NCBI GenBank assembly: GCA_030540195.1
Contig: JAUNWT010000007.1
Location: 1 to 50,314 of the forward strand
Length of the DNA stretch: 50,314 bases
Direction: 5' to 3'
Source of the DNA: Bacillota bacterium
Lineage (GTDB): Bacteria; Bacillota_I; Bacilli_A; Erysipelotrichales; Coprobacillaceae
The notes below the pieces were generated by a model. The model saw only the letters and a program-made list of their open reading frames with translations, was not told where the DNA came from and did not search any database. Below are positions 7,776 through 16,501 of this stretch, piece after piece (position 1 is the stretch's first letter; each line of letters opens with the position of its first letter). A program made the translations under genes and the position numbers.

Positions 7776-8834
7776 ATGGAAATGATCGTTAATTTAAAGG
7801 AACATAGTTATCCTATTTATATAGAAAAAAATATTTTAAATCAGGCCAATGACAAAATTAAAGAAATCTTTAAAGGAAAGAAAATAATGATCATTTCCGA
7901 TGATCAAGTTTATCCTTTATATGGTAATGCCTTAACTTCAAATCTTGGAAAAGATTTTGAAGTTGGACATGTCGTTGTTCCTCATGGAGAAAAATCAAAA
8001 CGTTTCGATATGTTACCAACACTTTATAAAGCATGTTTAGATTTTAAACTTACTAGAACTGACTTAATCATTGCTTTAGGTGGTGGTGTTATTGGTGATA
8101 TGGCCGGATTTGTGGCAAGTAGTTATTTAAGAGGAGTAAAACTTGTCCAAATTCCTACTTCTTTACTTGCTCAAGTGGATAGTTCAGTTGGTGGTAAAGT
8201 AGCAGTTGATTTACCAGAAGGAAAAAACTTGGTAGGAGCTTTCTATCATCCTTCTATGGTTTTAATTGATCCATGTACTTTAAAAACATTAGATCCTCAT
8301 TTTATCAGTGATGGAATGGGTGAAGTGATTAAATATGGATGTATTAAAGATAAAAAATTATTTGATCAATTAAATTCTTATCAAAATTTTGAAGAACTCT
8401 ATGAATTTATTGATGAAATCGTATATAATTGTGTCAACATCAAAAGAGAAGTTGTTGAAAAAGATCAATTTGATTTTGGTGACCGTTTGCTTTTAAACTT
8501 TGGACATACTTATGCTCATGCTATTGAACAATATTATCACTATGAAAAATATTCTCATGGTGAAGCCGTAGGCATTGGCATGTATCAAATTACCAAACTT
8601 GCTGAAAGTCTAGATTTGACAAAAGCAGGATCTTCTATACAAATCAAAGAAATCTTACAAAAATACAATCTACCCTATGAGTGTCAGGTAGAAACAAAAA
8701 ATCTTATCCAAGCGATTGCTTTAGATAAGAAAAATATTAATAATTCTTTATCTGTTGTTTTATTAAAAGAAATAGGAAAGAGTTATGTTTATCAAACAAA
8801 TCAAGAATTTTTATTAAAAAAAGAAAGGGTATAA
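7776..8834 (+). CDS. aroB: 3-dehydroquinate synthase
   Basis: A 352-residue NAD- and zinc-dependent enzyme that cyclises DAHP to 3-dehydroquinate. Clear motifs are VPHGEKSK, ALGGGVIGDMAGFVASSYLRG, QIPTSLLAQVDSSVGGKVAVD, GKNLVGAFYHP, and the metal-ligand region LLNFGHTYAHAIEQ with HGEAVGIGM. I chose ATG 7776 because AGGTGA (7765-7770) sits five bases before it; GTG 7767 overlaps that site. The gene follows aroF with a 9-base gap and precedes aroA by one base, so the genes are surely cotranscribed. Confidence 0.97.
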   Translation: MEMIVNLKEHSYPIYIEKNILNQANDKIKEIFKGKKIMIISDDQVYPLYGNALTSNLGKDFEVGHVVVPHGEKSKRFDMLPTLYKACLDFKLTRTDLIIALGGGVIGDMAGFVASSYLRGVKLVQIPTSLLAQVDSSVGGKVAVDLPEGKNLVGAFYHPSMVLIDPCTLKTLDPHFISDGMGEVIKYGCIKDKKLFDQLNSYQNFEELYEFIDEIVYNCVNIKREVVEKDQFDFGDRLLLNFGHTYAHAIEQYYHYEKYSHGEAVGIGMYQITKLAESLDLTKAGSSIQIKEILQKYNLPYECQVETKNLIQAIALDKKNINNSLSVVLLKEIGKSYVYQTNQEFLLKKERV

Positions 8835-8835
8835 A

Positions 8836-10122
8836 ATGAGTCAAATTAAGTTAATTCCTACAAAACTAAAAGGAAAAGTATCTGTTCCACCTTCAAAATC
8901 ATTAGCACATCGTGCTATTATTGCAGCTAGTCTTGCTAAAGGTATTTCAAGAATAGATCATATTGAATATTCTCAAGATATCAAAGCAACAATTGGTGCG
9001 ATGGAAGCACTTGGAACAATTATTGAACAACATGAAGATTATCTTATTATTAATGGTAATTATACATTTACTAAAAATAATACGATGCCAGGAGTCCAAA
9101 TTGATTGTGAAGAATCAGGATCAACACTTCGCTTCATGGTTCCTATTTCTCTTGCCAAAGAAAATAAAGTACGTTTTATAGGAAGAGGACAATTAGGGAA
9201 AAGACCATTAGATACCTATTATGAAATCTTTGAAAGACAAAATATTGGTTATTTATATCGAGAAAATGTTTTAGATTTAAATGTTGTAGGTGAATTAAAA
9301 CCTGATTTATATCGTATTCCAGGTAATATCTCCTCACAATTTATTACCGGTTTATTATTTGCTTTACCTTTATTATCATTTGATTCAATTATTGAAATTA
9401 CTACACCTCTTGAAAGTAAAGGATATATTGATTTAACGCTTCAAGTATTAAAACTTTATGGTATTGAAGTCGTTAATCATGAATATAAACAATTTATTGT
9501 AAGAGGAAGACAAGAATATAAAGCCAGAGACTACCGTGTAGAATCTGATTTTTCACAAGCAGCTTTCTATTTAGTAGCGGGTGCTTTAGGAAATGATGTC
9601 ACATTATTAGACTTAAACTTAGATTCTTTACAAGGAGATAAAGCGACAATTGATTTTTTAAAACAAATGAATTGTGAAATTATCGAAAATGACGATGGAA
9701 TTAAAGTAGTCAGTCATGGTTTAAAAGCGACAACTGTTGATGCCAGTCAATGTCCGGATGTTATTCCTGTTGTTTCACTCGCTTTAGCACTGGCAAGCGG
9801 TCATAGTGAAGTTGTTAATGCGGGACGTTTACGTATTAAAGAATGTGATCGTCTTCAAGCAACGGTAGAAGAATTAAATAAATTAAAAGCACATGCCGTT
9901 GAACATGAATCTTCTTTGGAAATAGAAGGGGTAGAAACTCTTGAAGGTGGAAATGTATCAAGTCATGATGATCATCGTATGGCGATGATGCTAGCGATTG
10001 CTTCAACAGTGTGTCAAGAACCAATCATTATTGATAATAAAGAATGTGTCAAAAAATCTTATCCAAGTTTCTGGGAAGATTTTGAAATGTTAGGAGGAAA
10101 AATCGATGGGGGCAACTTATAA
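8836..10122 (+). CDS. aroA: 3-phosphoshikimate 1-carboxyvinyltransferase (EPSP synthase)
   Basis: A 428-residue two-domain enzyme that adds enolpyruvate from PEP to shikimate 3-phosphate. It shows PPSKSLAHRAIIAASLA at the N-terminus, the ESGSTLRFMVP motif, the SSQFITGLL substrate loop, ESDFSQAAFYLVAGAL, RLRIKECDRL and DDHRMAMMLAI. It starts one base after the aroB stop, and its end overlaps aroC by 17 bases. The SGSTLRF and KECDR signatures make this a confident call; the class by glyphosate sensitivity cannot be judged reliably by eye. Confidence 0.97.
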   Translation: MSQIKLIPTKLKGKVSVPPSKSLAHRAIIAASLAKGISRIDHIEYSQDIKATIGAMEALGTIIEQHEDYLIINGNYTFTKNNTMPGVQIDCEESGSTLRFMVPISLAKENKVRFIGRGQLGKRPLDTYYEIFERQNIGYLYRENVLDLNVVGELKPDLYRIPGNISSQFITGLLFALPLLSFDSIIEITTPLESKGYIDLTLQVLKLYGIEVVNHEYKQFIVRGRQEYKARDYRVESDFSQAAFYLVAGALGNDVTLLDLNLDSLQGDKATIDFLKQMNCEIIENDDGIKVVSHGLKATTVDASQCPDVIPVVSLALALASGHSEVVNAGRLRIKECDRLQATVEELNKLKAHAVEHESSLEIEGVETLEGGNVSSHDDHRMAMMLAIASTVCQEPIIIDNKECVKKSYPSFWEDFEMLGGKIDGGNL

Positions 10123-11182
10123 AAATAATATAGAACTGACAATTTTTGGTGAATCTCATGGTAAAGCCATTGGTATTACCATTGGCAATCTTCCTAGCGG
10201 TATTCAAATTGATTTAGATGAAGTCGCTCGTGATATGAAAAGAAGAGCACCAGGACAAAATAAAATGTCGACAGCTAGAAAAGAAGCTGATCAAGTAGAA
10301 ATTTTATCAGGATTACAAGATGGTATCACGACAGGAGCACCTCTTACAGGGGTCATCTACAATAGTGATCAACATTCTAAAGATTATTCTTTACTTAAAA
10401 CAAATATGCGACCAGGACATAGTGATTATCCAGCTTATATTAAATATAAAGGATTTAATGATGTTCGTGGGGGTGGTCATTTTTCTGGAAGAATTACGGC
10501 ACCAATCGTTTTTGCGGGAAATATTGCAAAACAAATTTTAAAACAAAAAGGAATTCAAGTAGGGGCACATATTTTATCTATTGGAAAAATCAAAGATGAA
10601 AAGTTTCCGGTGGATGTAGATGATGAAATGCTTTTAAAATTAAGTGAAAAACAATATCCAACAATCAAAGAGGATGTTTTTGAAAAGATGGAAGAAACCA
10701 TTTTAAAAGCAAAAGAAAATTTAGATAGCGTTGGTGGAAAGGTAGAATGTGTGGCTTTACATGTTCCAGCTGGGGTAGGTGAACCTTTCTTTGATTCATT
10801 AGAAAGTCATTTATCTTCATTGATGTTTTCAATTCCTGCTGTTAAAAGTGTTTCATTTGGTGATGGGGAAAACATTGATGAAATGTTAGGTAGTGAAGCT
10901 AATGATTGTTATTATTATGATGAAGATGGAAACGTAAAAACATCTACAAATCATAATGGGGGTATTACTGGAGGTATCACCAATGGTATGCCCGTAAGTT
11001 GTACGGTGACTTTTAAACCAACACCTTCGATTGCGAAAAAACAAAAAACAATTAATATTGAAACAAAAGAAAATATTGAATTAGAAATTAAAGGAAGACA
11101 TGATCCTTGTATTGTACAAAGAGCAGTGGTTGTTGTTGAAGCCATGATGGCTTTAGGAATACTTGATATGATGGGGGAATAA
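10106..11182 (+). CDS. aroC: Chorismate synthase
   Basis: A 358-residue FMN-dependent lyase converting EPSP to chorismate. Signatures include FGESHGKAIGITIGNLPSG, the RRAPGQNKMSTARKEAD stretch, HYSxxxKTNMRPGHSDYPA-like sequence, and GGGHFSGRITAP. The C-terminal part has NHNGGITGGITNGMPV and a final RHDPCIVQRAVVVVEAM. The ATG is preceded by AGGAGG within the aroA coding region; the 17-base overlap implies translational coupling. Confidence 0.97.
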   Translation: MGATYKNNIELTIFGESHGKAIGITIGNLPSGIQIDLDEVARDMKRRAPGQNKMSTARKEADQVEILSGLQDGITTGAPLTGVIYNSDQHSKDYSLLKTNMRPGHSDYPAYIKYKGFNDVRGGGHFSGRITAPIVFAGNIAKQILKQKGIQVGAHILSIGKIKDEKFPVDVDDEMLLKLSEKQYPTIKEDVFEKMEETILKAKENLDSVGGKVECVALHVPAGVGEPFFDSLESHLSSLMFSIPAVKSVSFGDGENIDEMLGSEANDCYYYDEDGNVKTSTNHNGGITGGITNGMPVSCTVTFKPTPSIAKKQKTINIETKENIELEIKGRHDPCIVQRAVVVVEAMMALGILDMMGE

Positions 11183-11184
11183 GT

Positions 11185-12306
11185 ATGAAAGATTTAAAAC
11201 AATGTCGAATTGAAATAGATGCAATTGATCAACAATTAATGGAACTTTTTGAAAAAAGAATGGCTCTTTCTAAAAGTGTAGTGGAATATAAAATTGAAAA
11301 CCATTTAGAAATCTTTCAACCAGAAAGAGAAAGAGAAGTTATTGAAAAGAATCTTAATCGTTTAAATAATGATCAATTAAAAGAATACGCAAGATGCTTT
11401 ATTCAAGAAATGATGACAGTTTCTAAATCTTATCAATCAGATTTATTACCTCTTGAATTAGATGAAAATATTAAAACAGAATTTAAAAAAGATCCTGTTG
11501 TGGGTTATCAAGGAATTGCCGGTGCTTTTTCACAAAGTGCCGTAGAAAACTTCTTTGGTGAAGGAACAAAGAATATTGGTTATAAAGACTTTGAAGATGT
11601 TTATGTAGCTTTGGAAAATGGGGAAATAGATTATGGGGTTTTACCTATTGAAAATAGCTTAACAGGATCTATTAATGATAACTATGATTTAATAAGAAAA
11701 TATGGGTTCTATATCGTAGGAGAAACAGCTGTTAATGTCAGCCAATGTTTAATGGCTCTTCCAGGAACAAAGATTGAAGACATTAGACAAGTTTACTCAC
11801 ATCCACAAGGGTTAGCACAATCAAGTGAGTTTTTATATCAACATCGTTACATAGAACAAAGACCATTTCAAGATACAGCAATGGCCGCTAAATATGTAAA
11901 GGATTCAAATGATCCAATGAAAGCAGCAATTGCTTCACCACTTGCATGTAAACTTTATGGTTTAGAAATGTTGAAAGAAAATGTACAAAACAAAAAAAAC
12001 AACAGAACACGTTTTATGGTGATTTCTAAAGAATTGATTTGTCCAAAAGATAGTGATAAAGTATCGGTTATCTTTACGTTACCACATCAAGTAGGAGCTT
12101 TAGATAACATGCTACAAACAATCAAACAAAGTCAAATTAATATGGATCGTATTGAATCAAGACCAATTGAAACCCAATATTGGCAATATTATTTCTATAT
12201 TGATTTTGAAGGAAATATGCATGAAGAAAGAATTCAACGTGCAATAAATAAAATGAAAGCAAATAGTACAACATTGAAAGTATTGGGAAATTATAAAAGG
12301 GCGTAA
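11185..12306 (+). CDS. pheA: Bifunctional chorismate mutase / prephenate dehydratase (P-protein)
   Basis: A 373-residue fusion making phenylpyruvate from chorismate. Residues 1-85 are an AroQ-type chorismate mutase (IDAIDQQLMELFEKRM, YKIENHLEIFQPERE). Residues about 103-285 are prephenate dehydratase (VGYQGIAGAFSQSAV, LPIENSLTGSINDNYD, NNRTRFMVI with the catalytic Thr). Residues about 290-373 are an ACT domain with GALDNML and ESRPI, the usual Phe-binding, feedback-inhibited site. The fusion is standard in enterics and frequent in anaerobic Firmicutes. Its Phe-specific role supports reading the leader specifier as Phe. Confidence 0.96.
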   Translation: MKDLKQCRIEIDAIDQQLMELFEKRMALSKSVVEYKIENHLEIFQPEREREVIEKNLNRLNNDQLKEYARCFIQEMMTVSKSYQSDLLPLELDENIKTEFKKDPVVGYQGIAGAFSQSAVENFFGEGTKNIGYKDFEDVYVALENGEIDYGVLPIENSLTGSINDNYDLIRKYGFYIVGETAVNVSQCLMALPGTKIEDIRQVYSHPQGLAQSSEFLYQHRYIEQRPFQDTAMAAKYVKDSNDPMKAAIASPLACKLYGLEMLKENVQNKKNNRTRFMVISKELICPKDSDKVSVIFTLPHQVGALDNMLQTIKQSQINMDRIESRPIETQYWQYYFYIDFEGNMHEERIQRAINKMKANSTTLKVLGNYKRA

Positions 12307-12308
12307 GA

Positions 12309-12800
12309 ATGGAAAATATTATATTAGTGGGAATCATGGGATGTGGGAAAACCACAATCTCTAAATTATTATCAGAAAAATTAAAGATGCCAGTCATTGA
12401 CATGGATGAATATATTGAAAAGAAATATCAATGTACGATTCCTGAAATGTTTGATATCTCTGAAGAATATTTCAGAGATCGAGAAAGTGAAGCATGTTTA
12501 GATATGGCAAAATTAGATGGCTACATTATTTCTACGGGTGGGGGCGTTATTAAAAGAAAGAAAAACCGTGAGATTTTAAAAAAAGCGGGGAAAGTATTCT
12601 ATATTGATCGACCTTTAGATAATATTGTAAGTGATGTGGAAACAGCACATCGTCCATTATTGAAAGATGGACCACAAAAACTTTATCAATTATTTGATGA
12701 AAGACATGATCTTTATTTAGATAGTTGTCATTATCATGTAAATAATGATGGAACATTAGATGATATTGTTAATAAAATTGTAGAAGATATTCAAAAATAG
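12309..12800 (+). CDS. aroK: Shikimate kinase
   Basis: A 163-residue P-loop kinase phosphorylating shikimate. It has Walker A GIMGCGKTTI near the N-terminus, DMDEYIEKKYQCTIPEMF with the substrate-binding aspartate, FRDRESEA, STGGGVI and a lid region around DVETAHRPLL. It is the last gene of the operon and starts two bases after pheA. The operon thus lacks only aroD and aroE for the common pathway. A terminator hairpin overlaps its last codons. Confidence 0.95.
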   Translation: MENIILVGIMGCGKTTISKLLSEKLKMPVIDMDEYIEKKYQCTIPEMFDISEEYFRDRESEACLDMAKLDGYIISTGGGVIKRKKNREILKKAGKVFYIDRPLDNIVSDVETAHRPLLKDGPQKLYQLFDERHDLYLDSCHYHVNNDGTLDDIVNKIVEDIQK

Positions 12801-12813
12801 AATATCTTTTTTT
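12785..12813 (+). terminator. Terminator of the aro operon
   Basis: AGATATTC (12785-12792) pairs with GAATATCT (12800-12807) around a 7-base loop, then seven T. The stem begins within the aroK coding sequence and its loop holds most of the stop codon. Confidence 0.8.
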
Positions 12814-12880
12814 ATTTCTTTGAAGAAAAAATGTAAAAAAAAGCGAATATAGTAATGAAAGGAAAATTGTATGGAATATA

Positions 12881-12912
12881 AAAAAGTATAAAACTAAGAT
12901 TTTATACTTTTT
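12881..12912 (-). terminator. Terminator of the AI-2E permease gene
   Basis: A long A/T-rich inverted repeat: 12881-12893 pairs with 12900-12912 around a 6-base loop. In the leftward direction the stem ends in a T run. It overlaps the last codons of the permease gene. Confidence 0.65.
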
Positions 12913-14003
12913 GATTTAATATATTCTTTAAAGAGAGTATAAACGATGGAGGTAAGAGGAATGAATAAAAACATACCTAAAATACCCATAAGATTTCCAC
13001 CGATAACAACGGCAACAAATACCCAAATAGATGGAAGACCAACAGAGTTACCAACAACGTGTGGGTAAATGAAATTACCTTCTATTTGTTGAAGAACTAG
13101 AAACAGAATGACAAAAGCAACTGCTTGTAAAGGATTAATAATACCAATCATAATAATTCCTATAAAGCAACCAATAAAAGCGCCAAAGACAGGAATGAGT
13201 GCAGTTATTGCTATAATAATTCCCATAAGTAAAGCATAGGGCATTTGTAGAATAAACATAGAAATTACAAACATTGTTCCAAGAATACATGCTTCTAAAC
13301 ATTGACAGGTAATAAAACTTGTAAAAGTATCACTGGAAAGTTTAATAATTCTACAAATTTTATCTGTTTTTTCTTTTCCTATTAAGGCATGTGATGCAAT
13401 TTTTAATTGTCTAGAAAGTGTTTCTTTAAAAAATAACAGATAGATTGAAAAAACAAAGCCAATAAAGAAAGAAGAAAGACTGCTTACGGTATTCGTAATT
13501 ATTGAAAATCCAGAGTTAAATAAGGGTTTCCAATTTTCTATGATATGACTAAAAATTTTAGATAAATCAAAATCTAAGGAAATAAGTGAATCAATGACAT
13601 TTGTAAAACTTCCATTCAGCATATTTCTATTTGTTTTTAAGAAATGAATAAAATTTTCATAGGCAATAGGAGTTTGCTTCATAACCATTTTTATAGAATG
13701 AATGAGTTCAGGACCTACTATAAAGCAAATAAGACCTATAAAAACAATAATTAATAAAAACATAGTCATAAAAGAAAATATTCTTTTGTTTTTCTTGGTA
13801 TTTTTATAAAGTGTGTTTTCTAATTGATGAATAATAATATTTAACACAAATGCAATTCCAAAGCCAATAATAAAAGGGACAAAGAGTTGCCAAATATAGG
13901 ATAAAATATCAATGACTTTAGAAAAGTATAGGATGATAAATAATATCATTCCAGCATAAGTAATAGTTAATATATTTTTTTTCATTTCTTTATCTATATT
14001 CAT
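12894..14003 (-). CDS. AI-2E family transporter (PerM/YdiK-like membrane protein)
   Basis: A 369-residue polytopic protein with about eight hydrophobic segments: two pairs near the N-terminus, a soluble stretch with amphipathic helices (about 95-165), then a membrane block with PYALLMGIIIAITALIPVFGAFIG and QQIEGNFIYPHVVGNSVGLPSIWV. The last motif is the hallmark of the AI-2E/PerM family. Members include the E. coli TqsA exporter and sodium/proton antiporters, so the substrate cannot be given. The start has GAGGTGA at good spacing. It is transcribed alone, divergently from the prepilin peptidase. Confidence 0.9.
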   Translation of the reverse strand: MNIDKEMKKNILTITYAGMILFIILYFSKVIDILSYIWQLFVPFIIGFGIAFVLNIIIHQLENTLYKNTKKNKRIFSFMTMFLLIIVFIGLICFIVGPELIHSIKMVMKQTPIAYENFIHFLKTNRNMLNGSFTNVIDSLISLDFDLSKIFSHIIENWKPLFNSGFSIITNTVSSLSSFFIGFVFSIYLLFFKETLSRQLKIASHALIGKEKTDKICRIIKLSSDTFTSFITCQCLEACILGTMFVISMFILQMPYALLMGIIIAITALIPVFGAFIGCFIGIIMIGIINPLQAVAFVILFLVLQQIEGNFIYPHVVGNSVGLPSIWVFVAVVIGGNLMGILGMFLFIPLTSIVYTLFKEYIKSKSIKS

Positions 14004-14136
14004 AGGTTCACCTCATTTTAATATTATAGATTTAAATATGAACTGTAGATGAAAAAATGCTTCTAAAATAGCATTTATGGCTAAAAGCACAATTGTTATC
14101 GAAATATATAAAAATAGAAAGGAGCTAAAAAAGCTG

Positions 14137-14883
14137 ATGATTTATTATATTTGTTGTTGTGTAATAGGAATGTGTATTGCCAGTTTTATAAATGTTGTGA
14201 TTATTCGTATTCCCCGTGGAGAAGATTTTGTATTGGGAAGAAGTCATTGCGATTATTGTGGAAAAGAAATAGTATGGTATGATTTGATACCTGTATTAAG
14301 CTATTTGATGTTAAAAGGAAGGTGTCGATATTGTCGTAACAAAATATCTATAAGAAGTTTCTTTATTGAAATCTTTGGTGGAATAATAGGAGTATTTTGT
14401 TTTTTTCGGTTTGGTTTTTGTGATGAAATGATATGTATCTTTTTAATAGCAATGCTTTTGCTTGCTCTTGCAATGATAGATTTGGATACAATGACTATAC
14501 CTGATGGATTAAATGTCAGCATATTTTTAGTATGTTTTGTTTTAGTAATTTTAAGAGAAATGAACATTCTTGAAAGTATCATTGGTATGTTTTGTATTAG
14601 TTTGCCCATGTTTTTATTGAATTTAGTAATCCCAAATTCTTTTGGTGGAGGAGATATTAAATTAATGTTTGTAAGTGGAATGATATTAGGATGGAAATAT
14701 AGTTTACTGGCTATATTTATAGCTATATTCATTGCAGGAATTTATTGTATCTATTTGATCTTGAAAAGAAAAGTTAATAAAAAGGCACATATAGCATTTG
14801 GTCCCTTTTTATCTATTGGTATCTTTACATCTTTATGTTATGGTCAGGAGATTGTTTCTTGGTATTTGAATTTATTGATGTAA
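14137..14883 (+). CDS. comC: Type IV prepilin peptidase (ComC/PilD family)
   Basis: A 248-residue membrane aspartyl protease (A24) that cleaves, and in bifunctional members methylates, prepilin leaders. It has an N-terminal membrane helix, the cytoplasmic zinc-type region with CDYC and CRYC pairs, and catalytic aspartates in DLDTMTIPD (Asp115) and GGGDIKLM (Asp173). The frame is open back to 14077, but ATG 14137 (MIYYICCC) gives the family's normal N-terminus and length (248 residues, as in Bacillus ComC). The AAGGAG at 14119-14124 is a rather distant 12 bases away. No pilin or comG genes are near, so targets are encoded elsewhere. Confidence 0.92.
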   Translation: MIYYICCCVIGMCIASFINVVIIRIPRGEDFVLGRSHCDYCGKEIVWYDLIPVLSYLMLKGRCRYCRNKISIRSFFIEIFGGIIGVFCFFRFGFCDEMICIFLIAMLLLALAMIDLDTMTIPDGLNVSIFLVCFVLVILREMNILESIIGMFCISLPMFLLNLVIPNSFGGGDIKLMFVSGMILGWKYSLLAIFIAIFIAGIYCIYLILKRKVNKKAHIAFGPFLSIGIFTSLCYGQEIVSWYLNLLM

Positions 14884-14963
14884 AAGGAAAATAAAGGAGT
14901 TTAAAAAGAAAAGTAATATTAAACTTTAGAAATATAAATGATACAATAAGCATAGGTGATTTT

Positions 14964-15377
14964 ATGAAATTAGAGTTATTAAGTTACGAAAATACAAATT
15001 TACTTCCAGGATGGAAACCTTATTATATTTATTTAATTAAAATTAATCATCAAGAAGTAGGACGTATTGTTTTAAGAGAAGGAAATAGCTTAGAAAGATA
15101 TTATGATGGCCATATTGGGTATTCTATAGATGAAAAATATCGAGGACATCATTATAGTCGTAGGGCATGTTTATTGTTGTTTGATATTGCAAAAGAGAAA
15201 GGGTTTAAGGAATTGATGATTAGTTGTTCTCCTGAAAATTATGCAAGTAGAAAGATTATTGAATCATTACCTTTTCATTATTTAGAGACAAAAACTGTAC
15301 CTAAGGAGTTAAGAAAATACTTTGATCAAGATGATTATGTTAAAAGAATCTATCGATTAGATTTGGAGGAATTATGA
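14964..15377 (+). CDS. GNAT family N-acetyltransferase
   Basis: A 137-residue protein with the GNAT fold: HIGYSIDEKYRGHHYSRRAC resembles the acetyl-CoA-binding V-x-x-x-x-R-G-x-G/A loop (YRGHHYS), and NYASRKIIESLPFHYLE is the usual helix-strand end. The substrate is not predictable. ATAGGTGA precedes the ATG. It overlaps sbcD by ATGA (15374-15377), so it is cotranscribed with sbcDC, although a functional tie is not evident. A TACAAT -10 at 14942-14947 with a poor -35 may be the promoter. Confidence 0.85.
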   Translation: MKLELLSYENTNLLPGWKPYYIYLIKINHQEVGRIVLREGNSLERYYDGHIGYSIDEKYRGHHYSRRACLLLFDIAKEKGFKELMISCSPENYASRKIIESLPFHYLETKTVPKELRKYFDQDDYVKRIYRLDLEEL

Positions 15378-16501
15378 AGTTTATACATTTAGCGGATCTG
15401 CATTTAGGAAAGATCATTTACCAAAATAATTTAATAGATATTCAAGAAGATTTATTAAATCAAGTTGTTGATTATATGAACCAGCAAGAAATCGATGTTT
15501 TAGTGATTGCCGGTGATATTTATGATCGAGCAGTTGCTTCAAGAGAGAGTATTACTTTATTAAATACTTTTTTATCAAAATTAATTTTAAAGTATCATAA
15601 AAAAGTATTAATGATTACTGGGAATCATGATAGTAGTGAGCGTTTAAATTTTGCAACATCATTACTCGTAGATCAAGGACTTTATATTGTTTGTTATCCT
15701 GAAAAAGAAATAAAACCTGTTGTTATTGAGGGTGTTTATTTTTATTTAGTTCCTTTCTTTAAACCTTCTTATATACGCTATTTGTATGAAAATGATGATT
15801 TAAAAACATATCAGGATGCTTTTGCTTATTATTTAAGTCAACAAAATTTTGTTGAAGATCATCCAAAGGTTTTAGTAACGCATCAATTTATTGCGGGGAA
15901 TAAAGAGGTTGTAAGAAGTGAAAGTGAAGTTATTTTATCAGTAGGTGGTAGTGAAATCATTGATGTGGATTTATGCAAGGATTTTGATTATGTTGCTTTA
16001 GGACATATTCATGCCAGTCAAAAAATTAAATATGACTATATACGTTATGCAGGAAGTCTCATGAAATATTCGTTTGATGAAGTGAATCAAGTTAAAGGTA
16101 TGGTAGAAGTGACCATTGATGAAAAAGGAGTGTGTAGTAAGATTATTCCTTTAAAACCTAAAAGAGATTTAATAAAACTTACGGGAAAATATGAAGATGT
16201 TCTTCATTATCCTAATAATGAAAATGATTTTATAGCGGTAGAACTGTTAGATAAACAAATGATTGGCCATGGGTATGAACGTTTAAAAGAAAAATATCCG
16301 CATTTATTACAACTTACTTATAAGAAGTTAGAAATTAAAGGAGAAAATCATACAGCTTCATCTTTAGATATGGATAAAAACAGTCCTTTAGATATCTTTA
16401 AAGAGTTTTATGAAAAGATGAAGGGAGAAGAAATGGATTCAAAAAGCCAAGAAATCATTGAAGAATTACTGGAGGAGGATGATTTATATGATGCCCATTA
16501 A
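15374..16501 (+). CDS. sbcD: Exonuclease subunit SbcD (Mre11-like)
   Basis: A 375-residue calcineurin-like nuclease subunit of the SbcCD complex, which cuts DNA hairpins and processes double-strand ends. The five phosphoesterase motifs are present in order: DLHLGK, GDIYDR, GNHDS, THQF and GHIHASQ. The C-terminal third is a capping/coiled region ending EEDDLYDAH. It is coupled to the upstream GNAT gene by ATGA and overlaps the start of sbcC by 14 bases. Confidence 0.96.
   Translation: MKFIHLADLHLGKIIYQNNLIDIQEDLLNQVVDYMNQQEIDVLVIAGDIYDRAVASRESITLLNTFLSKLILKYHKKVLMITGNHDSSERLNFATSLLVDQGLYIVCYPEKEIKPVVIEGVYFYLVPFFKPSYIRYLYENDDLKTYQDAFAYYLSQQNFVEDHPKVLVTHQFIAGNKEVVRSESEVILSVGGSEIIDVDLCKDFDYVALGHIHASQKIKYDYIRYAGSLMKYSFDEVNQVKGMVEVTIDEKGVCSKIIPLKPKRDLIKLTGKYEDVLHYPNNENDFIAVELLDKQMIGHGYERLKEKYPHLLQLTYKKLEIKGENHTASSLDMDKNSPLDIFKEFYEKMKGEEMDSKSQEIIEELLEEDDLYDAH

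Noticed and set aside
14077-14136. Upstream extension of the prepilin peptidase from ATG 14077
   Set aside because: No ribosome binding site, and the extension is not like family N-termini; ATG 14137 gives the usual length.
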